A stretch of DNA of 64,000 nt from Aphrophora alni. Its lineage: Eukaryota > Arthropoda > Insecta > Hemiptera > Aphrophoridae. The first letter of the stretch is position 1; every line of letters begins with the position of its first letter. Shown here piece by piece: positions 18,001 to 30,139 of the stretch. The translations under genes and the position numbers were made by a program. The notes beneath the pieces are model-generated. The model was given only the letters and a program-made list of their open reading frames with translations, was not told where the DNA came from and ran no database searches. The stretch is from positions 100,149,340 to 100,213,339 of the forward strand of contig OY740772.1 in the NCBI GenBank assembly GCA_963513935.1. Direction: 5' to 3'.

Positions 18001-18239
18001 TTATTCTAAGTGTGGCCTCATGATACAATGAACATTCTTTTACTTTGACTTTGACTATAGTACTAATCTGTTATGTTAATTTATTTTTGTGCATTGTATA
18101 TTAGTGTTTGCAAGTGAGTGTTTTGTCATTGTCATCTGATGATGGTATTGGTAATACCGAAACAACTATAATGACACATTACATATCAACAACATTGACT
18201 CTATGACGTAAGAACTGTAATACAAATATTTATTTATTA

Positions 18240-19755
18240 TCGACTGATGTTTCCATCATTTTTTAAACTCTGTATGAAGAGCACACTACTGTTTAGATTT
18301 GAACTCGTAAATGGAATTAAAAATTTGTGCCTTTTCCATTTTTGTAAGCAACGTTGTTGGCCTTATTCTCATTGCCCCATTAAACTGAAAAATAGCTTAG
18401 GTTTAATAAATTAGGATTTTATTTAGTTGTAAAAGAGTTTCAATAAGTGTTTGTTATTACATGTTATAATTGTTTTATGTTTTAATTAATCTATAATGTG
18501 ATGTGTTAATTATTCAGAAGTAACATAATAAGATCAGCAACTCAATGATGTAACACTGTGGCCGTCTATATACCACCTACTGGTGTGCCTGTACACGTCT
18601 GGACCAGATTTGGAAAAGAAAACAGTTTACTTTATTGCACTTTTACTGATTAATGCAGTCTTTATTTTCCTTTCTACTATTTAAACCAATAATTTAAGCA
18701 TTTTTGTTTATTTTGTGAACACGGTATTAATTATTGCCAAAGCAAATGTTTAAGAAACTACACAAAAATAAATTACATTATCGTTTAATGAATATATTTT
18801 ACTTTTCATTGACAATAGAGTGACTTAAAAAAAAAAAGGTTTAAATACGAAAGTATTGATTCAGTTAAGTAGAAGTAAAAATATACTTATCTTTTACTAG
18901 AAAAATATATTTTATGTTGTGTGAATTAAATTAGGAATTTCAGAGTGGCAAAATAAAAATGTATATAATATTAAACATATTTTTATTTAATTTGTATAAA
19001 TATTTCGTGAATGTAAACGCGTTTTAATAAATTTCCAATCTCATATTTGCATATCTTTGAAATTTACTGATATTTTTATTACTTATTATTGTAATATTAA
19101 CTGTTTATTACTTCTTTTATATTGTCTCTAAATAAAGGAACCTGTATAAGGATGTAAGTTATATAATATTTGTAAGTAGTTATTACTTTAATAAAATAAA
19201 AGTTCTCTAATAGATATAATATCAATATAAATGTTTTTTTAATCCATCAATAAGTTTAAGTTAGGTATAATAACAATACTTTAGTAATAAGTTAATAGTA
19301 AACCTATACAAAACCAAAATTACAACATATTTGTAAATAAATAAACTTTGTTTAAGAAATGGTAATTAAAATTTTCTGAATATTGTATATACAAAAAAAA
19401 ATCATATCTCGGACATGTATTGATTTATTCTTATTAGGCCTACATATTATTATTTAATAAATAAACCATTTGATGCAATGTTTTATGTTGTGTCTAATTA
19501 AAGAAAATGGTACAAGGATGGTAGAGGCATTACAATTTTAATTTATTGAATTAAAACGTCTCTATACATACATACATATAGATATTAATTAAACTATATT
19601 TTAAACATATTTATCTGTTTAATTAGGTATTAAAATAATGCTTTTGTAATACGTTTTGATTTGATTTAAATGTAAACCAAAGTCTATACTTTATCAATGA
19701 TCATAAACTGCATTTCATGTCATTATTGGTCAATACATTTCCTATCCAAATAAAG

Positions 19756-19792
<37 letters not shown>

Positions 19793-19800
19793 AAAGAAAA
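18240..19800. repeat. AT-rich internally repeated block in B-C spacer
   Basis: Degenerate tandem units of about 300 bp share phrases such as tctaaataaag, acttattattgt and ttaataaaataaaagttctc (19050-19250 and 19380-19600). The same block is found at 45650-46980 and 55790-57420. It has no coding potential. A (TA)n run lies at 19760-19790. Confidence 0.6.
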
Positions 19801-20705
19801 AGATATTATCTACTATGAAGTTACGTAAACGAGTACATTTTTTATTATTTATTTAGACATCATAAACTGTTGTAGTGCACCATCTTAACGTTTATAGCTA
19901 GTTTTTTACAGATTTTTTAATTGAAAGACTGAGTAAATTGATCATTCTACATATTAAATTTATAAATTAATAGCCTTCAGATTTGTAGAAAACTGTAAGT
20001 TTGAATTTTTCTTATGATGTTTTTTTTTGTTCAAAAATTTACAATTTATACTCAAGCCTACAACTTCTATTTTTGAATTTTATAAACCAGTCATGTTTAT
20101 ATCAACTTTAAATCAACGGATATATATTACTTTTAGACATTTTATATCGACTCACTATGTATAACAAATTAATTTAAAAAATGTATTCCTAGAAAAAATA
20201 GTATTACAATGTCTAACTGGTCAATTATTCCATTTAACTTATTCCTTGGGGTTAAGGGATTTAGACTCCAACTCCCATCACATAGCATGGGGCTCAAGTA
20301 CCACAAATACTAGAGGTGAGCCCTTTTAGAATTTTTAACAGTAAAAGTTTACTGGTAGTTAAAGTTGGTGATAAACCTACCTTTAGAAATAAATTAAGGA
20401 AAGAAATCATTGTCATTACAATTTCAACAGAGTATATTAGTTCTTTTGTAACTGACTGGCATGTCTCGGGTGAAATTTTATCTGACTATCGTCATATTAT
20501 GTGGAACTTAAATTTTGATTCTGAAATTAAAAAGTTTAGAAATCCCAAAATAACTAACAGGAACTCTTATCATGAAGTATTAAACTATAGATTAGATTCC
20601 CTCAGTAAGAGAGTCAGAGACATAAATGATATCGATTCTATGACGGCCAATATTGACTTCTATATAATGATTACTGTCCTATCCAGTCCGCATTTAATAA
20701 AGACA

Positions 20706-20733
20706 CTATTATTATTATTATTATTATTATTAT
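20706..20733. repeat. (ATT)n microsatellite
   Basis: A run of ATT triplets directly before the LTR-like block. Confidence 0.9.
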
Positions 20734-20735
20734 CC

Positions 20736-21448
20736 TGTAACGGCTAAAATTTTTCGCCGTTGTATATATTCTGGTTTCGTTTTATTAAGATAGAAGTTGA
20801 AAACATTTAGTTGACAAGTAAAGTCAGAAACCGTCCGAAGTTAGTTAATTATGGGTATCATAAATCTTAAATCCAAGGAAAAGTGAACTTTAGAATGAGT
20901 TGAGTGATAAACAAACCTTAGGACTTTGTACCAAGCGCGCCTGTAGTTCTCTATAGGGTTGTTGGTGAAGCGGAAATTTTCTATAAAAGCCAACCTTGGA
21001 AAGAGCTAGAGACAGACACACATGGACAGAACTTCGAGCTGGAGCTCACGGGAGCACTTCACCTGAGTAGAGGAATCTTCTTGAATCATTAGTTGTGAGT
21101 ACTTATTGAAGTGACATTTTGGTCATAGATAAATTGTGTTTTAGCACAGTAATGTGACGAGTTCATTAGATCTAAGTAGGTTGTTAATTAAGTGCGCTTG
21201 CTTGTTACATTTTTATTCAAAACTACCAGAGGAGTTATTACCGTATCCTGGGCTAAATGGGTTATAAATAAATTTCATTAATTTAATTCCCCAGGAGAAG
21301 ATAGAATCTTTCCGGTTCTAGCCTTCGGAATCACTCCTCCTTCTACTTTGTGAAACCATCAGGATTAGCCTGGCTTATGGCTGTATACCTATAGTATGTA
21401 GGTGTAGTAGAGTAGTTTTCATAGCGAAACCAGAAAAGGGAAATTACA
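20736..21448 (+). mobile_element. LTR-like block inside the non-LTR relic
   Basis: A 713-bp segment begins TGTAACGG and ends TTACA, which is LTR-style. It has TATAAAAG at 20982-20989 followed within about 30 bp by a gagacagacac leader-like stretch, and a possible polyadenylation region later. It splits the endonuclease and reverse transcriptase of the host relic. I see no clear target-site duplication, and some host sequence is missing, so a solo LTR is likely but not proven. Confidence 0.4.
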
Positions 21449-23399
21449 CAAATCCCAAAGCGTTTCGATCAATATGTTTATCCTCCCATGTTCTAAAAAT
21501 TATGGAAAGAATAATACAAACACACTTACAGAATAGAATTCTCATTAAAATTCCCATTCACTGCAACAAACATGCATATAAGTCTGGTAAGTCCTGTGAA
21601 ATAGCCTTATATCAACTGGTGAGTAGAGTCGAGGAATCAATACACAACAAAGAATTTTCGTTGTATGCATTTTTCGATATACAAGGAGCATTTGATAATA
21701 CAACTTATCATTCATTCAGCAACAGTTATAAATTCAAGGGGTAGAAAGCACTATTAGTAATTGGTTAGAATCAATGTTAAGAAATAGAATAATCCGTGCA
21801 ACTCAGCACGGTAATAATTTAGATGTGAGAGGTACTTCACAAGGAGGAATTCTCTTACGAATGCTGTGGAACATGGTAGTCGACCCCCCTAATAACTGAA
21901 GAAATTCGGTTTTTACACACATAGTTATGCAGATGGGATAGTAGTTTTGATAAGAGGTAAATTCTTAAGTATTCTTGCAGAATTAATGAATAGAACATTC
22001 AAGAAGATCGAAGACAGGTGCAGAAACAAGGGTCTATCTGTTAACCCGGGTAAGATTACCATCATAACTTTCACGAGAAACATTAAAATAAACAGAGTTA
22101 AGGTAAGTCTATTAAATACTAACTTAGAACTTTCAGATAATGTTTAATATCTAGGTGTTATTCTGGATAGAAGACTCACCTGGAGGAAAACTACATTTTG
22201 TAGAAATCAACCAGATAACTGGAGTCTCCGTCCAGCTGGGACTAAATGGATTTATATGGTAATTAAGCCTCAGATACAGTATGGCGCCCCAGTGTGGTTG
22301 GAGAAGAACACTTCTAGAAATGTCACTAGATGTAGGTTGACTAGTCTACAAAGATAGGCCTGACTGTGTATGTCAGGAGCTTTTAGAAGTACACCAACAG
22401 CAGTAATAAAAGTTCTGTTGGGAATAGCTCCATTAGATCTCAGTATAATAGCTGAGGCAAGTTCAGCGGGATACAGAATGGAATACTCTGGAATGTGGAA
22501 AGGAAGCCGTTGGCAAAAAAGGACATGGCCCCATTCATAAACTCAAATCGTATAATTACGTATTTACTATGAGAAATGATTACATCAGTAAAAAAACCTC
22601 ATGGACTATTAAAAACCTCTTATTAGACCATTTAAAGTTATCATCCAAGAGAGAAAAAATATTGACAGAGACTGGTCTCCAATACAGAATAGTATAGATT
22701 ACTAAACTAATGGATCTCGTACTCACTTCGATGGAGGTGGGGGAATATATGATACCTGTATTCCAAGCTGAATTCATGGCAATACTGGTATGTGCACAAC
22801 TGTGCCTAGCTAGGATGTACCAATGAGCATATTATCATTATCAGATCGGACAGTCAGGCTGCTATGAATACAGTCAGTCTGTAAGCTCACAAGAATACTA
22901 CTCATCACTAGTGTGAGATTGTCACCGAACTTTAACTGAGTTTTCGACCCAAAACCAGGTAAAACTAAGCTGGATACCAGGTTACAGAGGATACGAAGGA
23001 AAGGAAAAGGCAGATAGACTAGAAAAAAATGGAACCAAGCTATCTTTCATTGGCCCGGAACTTATATGTGGAACTAAAGCCGTAGCAAAAGATAGTCTAA
23101 AATACTAGCTAAACTCAGAAATTGAGAAACGTTGGATAAAATATTCCATGGAAAACAATACGGACGACTGGTCCAACCAGATCTAAAATACTCTAAATTC
23201 TTCACTTCACAAAGTAAATGAATTCCGAGGAAAATCTTAAGCTTCGTACAAGGCCACGCGCTTTCAACACCATGTTTTATTCTAATGAAACTTGAAATAC
23301 AGACTATGTAATCTGCACCTAGAAACTACAGAACATATACTTCGAAAATGCGAAGCAGTGGTGTCAAATTGTAACTATTTTCTCCCATGTTTGGTAAAC

Positions 23400-25420
23400 A
23401 TTTGACTTTCCGCCGCCATTATGAAGTGTTTTAAATATTATTTACAGTTTTTTAGAGACTAATATTATTTATCTGATTTACATAAAGACGGTCACATAGT
23501 TCAATTATTTGTTCAGATTTGTAATAGCTAAGGAGGTTTCTAAGAAAAATGTTTTTAATTTCTATAAAGTTTCCATGTATAAGCCATAGTTATTGCCATC
23601 TCTTACACTAGCTATGGCTTGAGAATTACTTAAAAGAAAATAAAAAAAATTGTTATAATAAACTATAGTTCCGTAATTACTTGTATCATTTTCAAAATAA
23701 AAACAATAACTGTTTTATTAATACACAACTACACAGAAAGAACACATTGATTTACTGCTTGATTAATTTTTCTAGTTTGGAATTGTTTTTTATAATGATA
23801 AGGTATTATAAATAATGGCTTTGGTAACAGGAAACAAATATAACACGATATCGGTATCACTTGCAAGGTCCGGTAAATTAATAAAATCAGACCACAAGGA
23901 TGTGTCTTGCACATACAAGAGCCGAGAGACAGAATGAGGACAGATAGACATTAATACTAAAAATACTTTTTTTGGAGTCACGGGACTTCAAAAAAGATAT
24001 ATATCGGCAAAAAAAAAAAAAAAAAAATCAAAAAATGACATTTGACACATCACATAACTTTTTATACTAGGTAGGCCTATATGTGAAAGTAAAAAAAAAC
24101 AAACAAACCTAAAATGATCGAAATTTACCATCTCTACTTTCCAAATAGCTGAGCCTTTGTTTAACGATGTTTTCACTAATTCCTTCCATCAGTTGTTTAG
24201 TTGTGAATTGCTCCTTTCAAGAATCAAGAAAATACTTTTAATCCAAAACAAAATTTTTCCACACCTAAATTACTCAAGAAGATAAATCAGAAGTGAAGTT
24301 TAATTGGTTTTAGTTTTTTTCTCTTGTATTTACATCTATATTGAAATAAACAAAAGAAAAGCAATACAAATTAATACATAATAATCAGTAACATTCCTTT
24401 CAAAATTCAAAAAAGTGAACGACTTCATAAAACTTTCTTTTGGAAAAATTAGTTACTGCAAATGAAAACTTGTTTTGGGGATACCGTCATTGTCATCAGA
24501 GAGTGTGAGATGTGCAATCAAATAAGTTAAACAGCAAATATTTTAACTTTTAAGGAACTTAAATTTGGAAAATATTACTGTAATCATGCCTATAAGTTCT
24601 ATTAATTACTATCTATTATTTAAGAATTTTGTTCACATTTTCTGTAGAAATCACTCAATTCATAACATGTTTTTCAAATGTATAAGTATCTTTATAGACC
24701 TTATAAGAACTGAAACTTTTATTGCTTCCAAGTTGGTTTTGGAATTTCATATTTGTTACTACCCTGTTAATTGTTAATTTCCTGTTATACTCATCTTAAA
24801 CACCTTTCGTCCCCCTCCCTACATAAAATATTTTATAAATTTAAAAATCAACGAATTGATCTTATAATTAAATATATTTCTCAAACTTCTTAATTTTAAA
24901 TCATTTTTCTTTAATTGCCTAACAATTAATGGTACTTTGACTCCCTAATAAGATAAGCATTTCTTTTAAAAAATAACACAACTTTTCTTTACAGAATAAT
25001 TACATTGTGTAAATTAACTCCCTACATTTTGAAGCCTAAAATTCCTTCATTTCGGTCCAGAAATCCCAGCTGATCGATATCACGTTTACCGAATATTTTG
25101 TCACATTGGATCGTCATTTGGGCTCAAAGTGAAGAGACAATACCATATTTAGTCAAGATGAAATTAGATTTATTCGAACTGTTAATACATGTTTATATTT
25201 ATTTTAAAAACGACTAACCTACAATCCATACATTAATTTAGAAAATAGTTTCAAGAATTAGTTCCTAGCTAACCTAAAAGATCCACATCAAACTGAGATA
25301 ATAGTGACACGATTCTGCCTCACTTTTCGTCGTAGTCACGTGTTCACCTCACGCACTGTTTAAACTAATGCAAGATAGGATTAGTTTTTCAAAAGGAAGA
25401 ACTCAGGTTGTATTAAAAAT
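23400..25420. other. Distal 5' flank of copy C
   Basis: No gene seen. From about 24040 to 25400 it matches the upstream flank of copy B (7600-9100) at moderate identity, including a degraded match to the reverse-transcriptase tail seen there. It belongs to the duplicated unit. Confidence 0.5.
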
Positions 25421-25556
25421 AAATTTATTTAATTTAAACCCTCATTTATGCCATACTTGACTTATCTTCACTGATACGATATCTATCGTTTTTATAACAA
25501 ACTCCATATATAACAGTAAGGCTTGAGAAGCAGCAACAGAGAAAATTAAAAAAAAA
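25421..25556 (+). promoter_or_regulatory. Promoter and 5' leader of copy C
   Basis: The family promoter block is present: tttaaaccctcatttatg, then gacttatcttcactgatac with the GATA-type core cttatct at 25461-25467, then a TATA-like ccatatataac at 25503-25513 about 45 bp before the ATG, then the gagaagcagcaacagag leader. Confidence 0.6.
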
Positions 25557-26959
25557 ATGTTATTTAGATTAATTCTTAGTTTTGTCGTTTGGCTATCTGT
25601 TTTTTTAATGCCATGCATGACCATATCTGGTGACGTAGAGGAATATGCTACAAAAAATGGGAGTAGTTATATCTCATTAAGTGTTAGACGACGTGGAGAT
25701 AGGTAAGTGAAATATGAAATATTTTGTGTAAATAGTGTTAATTAAAAAGCCTTTTTCTTCTTCTTGAGATCTCAACAAACATATAACCTTCAAACTAACG
25801 TTAAACCATGCCAATAATTGTACACCTTATTATTTATTTACTAAATAAATTATAGAAACACATTGCACAAACGTTTCTCTCACCTATCCCACCAAAACCA
25901 AATAAATACCAAACATTGTCAATAAAAATGTCATTTCAGTAGTTATCAAACATAAAATGAAAATTAAGCATCTTTGATAAAAAGTTTACATGGGCCTAAA
26001 CGTCTGCCTTAAACACATCATCATTATACATCATATTGATTAAAATCAAGATTTTAATGACGCCGGTTAAGGTTTATTTTTGACTTTTTGCCATCATTTC
26101 TGGACTGTAATATTTGTACTTGCAATTCCGCAGGTGGTTTGCGTCAATAATCTTAAGATATTACTATAAAATCTGAAATAAAAGCGATAGATTGATTTTT
26201 GAGGGATTAGATATTTTGAAAGTATTTACAAAATATATTAGAAATTTCAAACAGGATGTTAGCTGCATCAACTGTTTATCTTTGAGAAACCGTTTTACTT
26301 ACAATGATTTCCTATTATATGTAATACTATTATTATAACAAAAACGAATAAAATATTTATCATTTAACCACTGTCTACGTACGTTGGTTTATTTTATGCA
26401 TAATACCAACTAACACAGTTTATGTGTTCTGTGCAAATGAATTCTAACCATTCGTATTAACTTCTTTCGTGTCACCACTTCAATATTAATTATATGAAGC
26501 ATTACCAACTTATGAAAACAAAGATAAAATACCTTAGTTATATAACCTAACAAACAATGCTTCAGTTGTGAACGGGTTCGAATTGAATGATTTATAAAAT
26601 TCAATTAATTTACAGGTACTATTAAAAATATACATTACCTGTACAAAATCTTTTATTATTAATTTATTGTTACTTTAACCAGGAAAGGCTGAATTTAGAG
26701 TTAACAAGGGACATCATAGTAATGGCTTACTAAGATTGTAATTAATTATGATTCAAGGTTCAATGTTAATATCTTTTGAAGATAATAATTACATTGTTAT
26801 TTTAATTGGTTTACTTATTTTGGCGTATGATTTTTATATACACCAATGTCTTTGAAATGTTTTTTTTTTTAAATGTCTCTTTCAAAAAGGACTTTGGGAC
26901 TTTAAAAGCTTGTTAAAATTTATCCAGATAAGTTACATAATTGGTTTAGGTGACAAAAA

Positions 26960-26995
<36 letters not shown>

Positions 26996-29017
26996 AAGGT
27001 TTTCATTAAACAATCATTTTAGTCCTATAGTTTAAGAGTGTAATAGTCCTATACTAACTAATAGTGATATGGCAAATATCCTACATGAAGATAATTATTC
27101 CAATTCCTCAGCACAGGGAGATCAGAAAGTTGGAACATACTCGATATTTAATGATATTTAAAAACTCAGCATTTTGACACATTAATCTGTGGAAAATGTT
27201 GTGATGCAAAGAAAACTGGAGCTATCCTAATATTTTGAACCTCACAGAACACAGCAAGGGACCTTGGTTGGAGAGGTAAGGTATTTGGAGAATGTTTTCA
27301 AAATACAAGACAATTGGGCACTCGCTGCTCCAACATAAGACTATCTGGATAACATAATCCCTGGAATCCGTCCGAAAAAGTAAGAAGTAAGTAGTGAATT
27401 TTGATAAGAAAATATCGGATGGAGTCATTTCTGGTACTCGAGGTGGCCATGCAATTGACTACACGTCCATTCCAAGTCCATATTAAGGAAGTACTGGACC
27501 TCTTTACAAAAGTGAAGTGGATACCCGTGTTTCTGGTAATCTGGCAATAACTGTGGAATGAAGATACCATTTGTGGCCTTCTCCATGGTTTTGTTTTTTA
27601 AATTTCTGAAGGTATTTCACTTTTGGATTATTACAAACATGCTCCAAGATTCTACAGTTATAGGAATTCTCTTTGCCAATATGTGAAATGTTGACTCTTC
27701 ACTAAAAATTACGTTGTTCAGGAAGGTATAACTTTGTTTGTAATTTGATCCAAAATTTTTGTTCTGATTTTTATGACGAACAATTTCAGCTCCACTATTA
27801 TTTACCAGATACCATTTACTAGTTGTACCATATAAGTCTTAATGGTACTTGCAATACCGCTAACAGGTTTGGGTTATTAATCACTATAAAATTTGAATAA
27901 AAGCGTTAGATTAAATGTTGAAAAATCAAGTATTTTAAAAATATATTAGTAATTTCAAACACTCGCTGTTAGTTGTATCAACATTTTATCCTACAGAAAC
28001 ACTTTTACCAGCAATGTTTTATATCTATTAATGTAATATTATTATTATATCAAAAACAGAATAAAATAATGATATATATATATGTATTATTTAACCACTG
28101 TCTTAGTACGTTGGTTTAGTTTAGGCATAATACCGACTAGCACAGTCTATGTGTTCTGTGCAACTGAATTTTAACCATGCGCATTAAAACTTCATTCTTT
28201 TACTAAATATATGAAGCATTACCAAAATATGAAATATAAAGATAAAATACCTTGGTGGTATGACCTAACATTTTTACTACCCAGGTTCGACAGTTATAGA
28301 AATTCACTTTGCCCGATACATCACAAAATATTACGTTGTCCAGGTTGGTCTTGTTTGTTTCTATTTTGCTCCAAAATGTTTTGTTCTGATTTCATGATGA
28401 GGGATTTTAGCTCCACTATTATTTACTATGATACCATTTATTATTTGTACCATGAAGAGTATTTATAGCTTCAAGTGCAAACGTTAATACAGTACGAGCC
28501 GTGTACCATCCGTGTGCGATATGCCAGTCTCATGAGACTAACGACGGGTTGATGATATCTTAGGTCTACGAGCTGAGCTCCGCCTGAGTTACTTCACAGC
28601 AATATGAGAAAGTTGCAAAGGACTTAGTAATTTGTTATGTAGTTCAGAACAACCAATCTCAACAAAATTTTGTTTCTAAAAGTAAATTAAAGCCCTATTT
28701 GAACAATTCTTACCATACTGGGCAAATTATGTTGAACTGTAGTATTGGAGTTTCTTTCGTGGAATCAAAACACACAGCTACCATGTTCAACACCAGTGAA
28801 AGCAGCCATTACTAATTGCAATGGTGGTACTCTAGTGATTACGTTTGGTACAACAATATTTCGTGAATAAACTTGATGTTTTTTTTTTTTTTTTTTTTTA
28901 TGTCATCTCTGTTTTGTAAGTAACAAATAATTCGAAACATAATATAATGTTTCTGTAAAAATTCGATTCTGTATGATATATGAATAAATGTCTACATGGT
29001 TTAAAGTACAAAAAATA

Positions 29018-29063
<46 letters not shown>

Positions 29064-30137
29064 CAAGTAAAACATTAAATGGTCATGAATTAAATACGTG
29101 TTGTGGATGATGTTAGGAATTAGGATACTTTTAGTTAGAAATAGAGTCTTTTTTAAGAAACCAAAATGACAACAATTATTGTGACATACAGAAAACTGAC
29201 GAAATTGCTTACCTTGCAAGCATGGCAGACGTCATTGATGCTATAATGATATTTTATATAAACCTTGGGTGGGAGGAATAATATGTGGTTCAGTAGGTCA
29301 GGATTGATCAATGGAAGGTGTTGCAGGAATTTTTGAAGATAGCCAGACGGACTTGGTGAGTAAGAGCCTCCTTAGAGAATTGAGACTTCGGACGAGCATC
29401 GATAAGATTTCCAAACAGAGTGAGCAACTTCTTGTATTATGAAACTTGTAATTATTTCAGAGCCACATAATTAAACTATAACATAGAATCAATCTCTGAG
29501 TTACAACAATTAGAGTCTTTCTGGATTAATAATAATAATAAGAATATCATAGCATTGTAATAAGATAGGAGATGGTTATTCTTATTAATAAGGTTAATTC
29601 AGTACTGAACCAATCCATTATATTGAAAATAAAGAACCCAGGCAGTTTAAAGAACTAATCCAAACAAATAGTGCAACGGCCGAGATCTTAGGCTATATTC
29701 CTAACTAAAACTATCCTAGATAATATATATTTACAATTAAAAATTATTTGATTATTGAATGAATGGCTATGAAGTGATTTATTGTCAATTATTTAAGACC
29801 TAATGATACCCATAAATTGTGAGTCGTTTAATGATAACAAAATCATTAAATGCAATTGTTTTATTTTAGATTATATTACTCTCAACTAATAAGGGAATTG
29901 CCAAAGCCCGAGCAAGTGGTTTCAAGAGATCTGGTTTACCCAAAGTCAAAATCCACCATGGTTATTACAGCTTATGAGGTAGCTGACAAATATTTGGATG
30001 GTCACAATGGATTTGCTTTTGTTACATCAGGAGGGGTTGGATGTAAGTTTGTAGGATTTCATCTACAGTCACAAAAAAACCATGGGTTTGAATTTTCAAT
30101 TAAAGTTTTTGGAATTAAAGAACAATATTTTTATTAA
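25557..30137 (+). CDS. Copy C: MBF2-family secreted protein (2 exons)
   Basis: Exon 1 is 25557-25702 (donor GTAAGTG) and exon 2 is 29870-30137 (acceptor TTTTAG), joined in phase 2 to give 137 residues. The signal peptide is residues 1-25 (VVWLSVFLMPCM core). A sequon N34-G-S follows. The domain shows VITAYEV, YLDGHNGF, SGGVGC (102-107), FVGFHLQSQ and FEFSIKVFG. Unlike B, D and E it lacks the first cysteine of exon 2 (Glu58 in its place) but keeps Cys107, so any disulfide would need a different partner. The role is presumably that of a small extracellular protein, like other MBF2 members; function is unknown. The 4.2 kb intron contains the shared mariner fossil and simple repeats. The frame is intact. 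Confidence 0.87.
26951..26993. repeat. (CA)n microsatellite
   Basis: A dinucleotide CA run in the intron of copy C. Confidence 0.93.
27040..28870 (-). mobile_element. Decayed mariner-type transposase in copy C intron
   Basis: Read on minus, the N-terminal and central parts (about 28870-28480) and the catalytic and C-terminal parts (about 27750-27100) are separated by other intron sequence that includes a partial duplication. FSEEST replaces FSDEST, so the first catalytic aspartate is lost, and a YYQKHGYPLHF-like remnant marks the second catalytic region. It corresponds to the fossils in the other copies. The coordinates are approximate. Confidence 0.55.
29023..29060. repeat. (TA)n microsatellite
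   Basis: A TA run in the intron of copy C. An upstream poly-T run lies at 28877-28899. Confidence 0.93.
29105..29690. other. Extra segment in copy C intron
   Basis: Relative to the introns of B and D, about 585 bp is added between a (TA)n-flanked block and the conserved pre-acceptor region. It is less AT-rich than its surroundings, has no significant frame and shows no terminal repeats. Unclassified insertion. Confidence 0.3.
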
Positions 30138-30139
30138 TA

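Larger units (their letters stand above)
16642..18232. mobile_element. Composite element with ~170-bp inverted ends
   Basis: The segment 16642-16812 is repeated in inverted orientation at about 18050-18232; both contain a tttcggtat core with an adjacent catcagatga or tcatctgatgat run. The host repeat block is uninterrupted at 45640-45690, so this segment is an insertion. Inside are Penelope-like sequences bounded by a second, inner pair of inverted repeats (about 16876-16945 and 17577-17640, sharing ggcaaatgtcc). Nested inverted ends and GIY-YIG remnants fit a Penelope-like element with inverted pseudo-LTRs. Confidence 0.55.
20230..23365 (+). mobile_element. Non-LTR retrotransposon relic (EN-RT-RNase H)
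   Basis: Coding fragments of one degraded element lie in order. The endonuclease C-terminal part has SHHIAWGSSTTNTRGEPLL, then after a frameshift GDKPTFRNKL and VTDWHVSGEILSDYRHI. The reverse transcriptase (21455-22200) has FRSICLSSHVLKIMERI, HAYKSGKSCEIALYQLV, FFDIQGAFDNT, RGTSQGGIL and, in place of YADD, a damaged YADGIVVLIRGK, then KGLSVNPGKI and YLGVILDRRLTW. The RNase H (about 22690-23060) has FQAEFMAI and VKLSWIPGYRGYEGKEKAD. A C-terminal HIL..C piece follows. The GAFDNT and RNase H arrangement suggests the R1/LOA assemblage. Many stops and frameshifts mean it is dead. About 200 residues between the endonuclease and the reverse transcriptase are missing, where 20736-21448 now sits. Confidence 0.8.

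Noticed and set aside
20316..20747. A host gene of 143 codons
   Set aside because: VTDWHVS and SDYRHI mark it as the endonuclease of a non-LTR element, and the frame continues the element after a frameshift. The Leu run at the end is the (ATT)n repeat.
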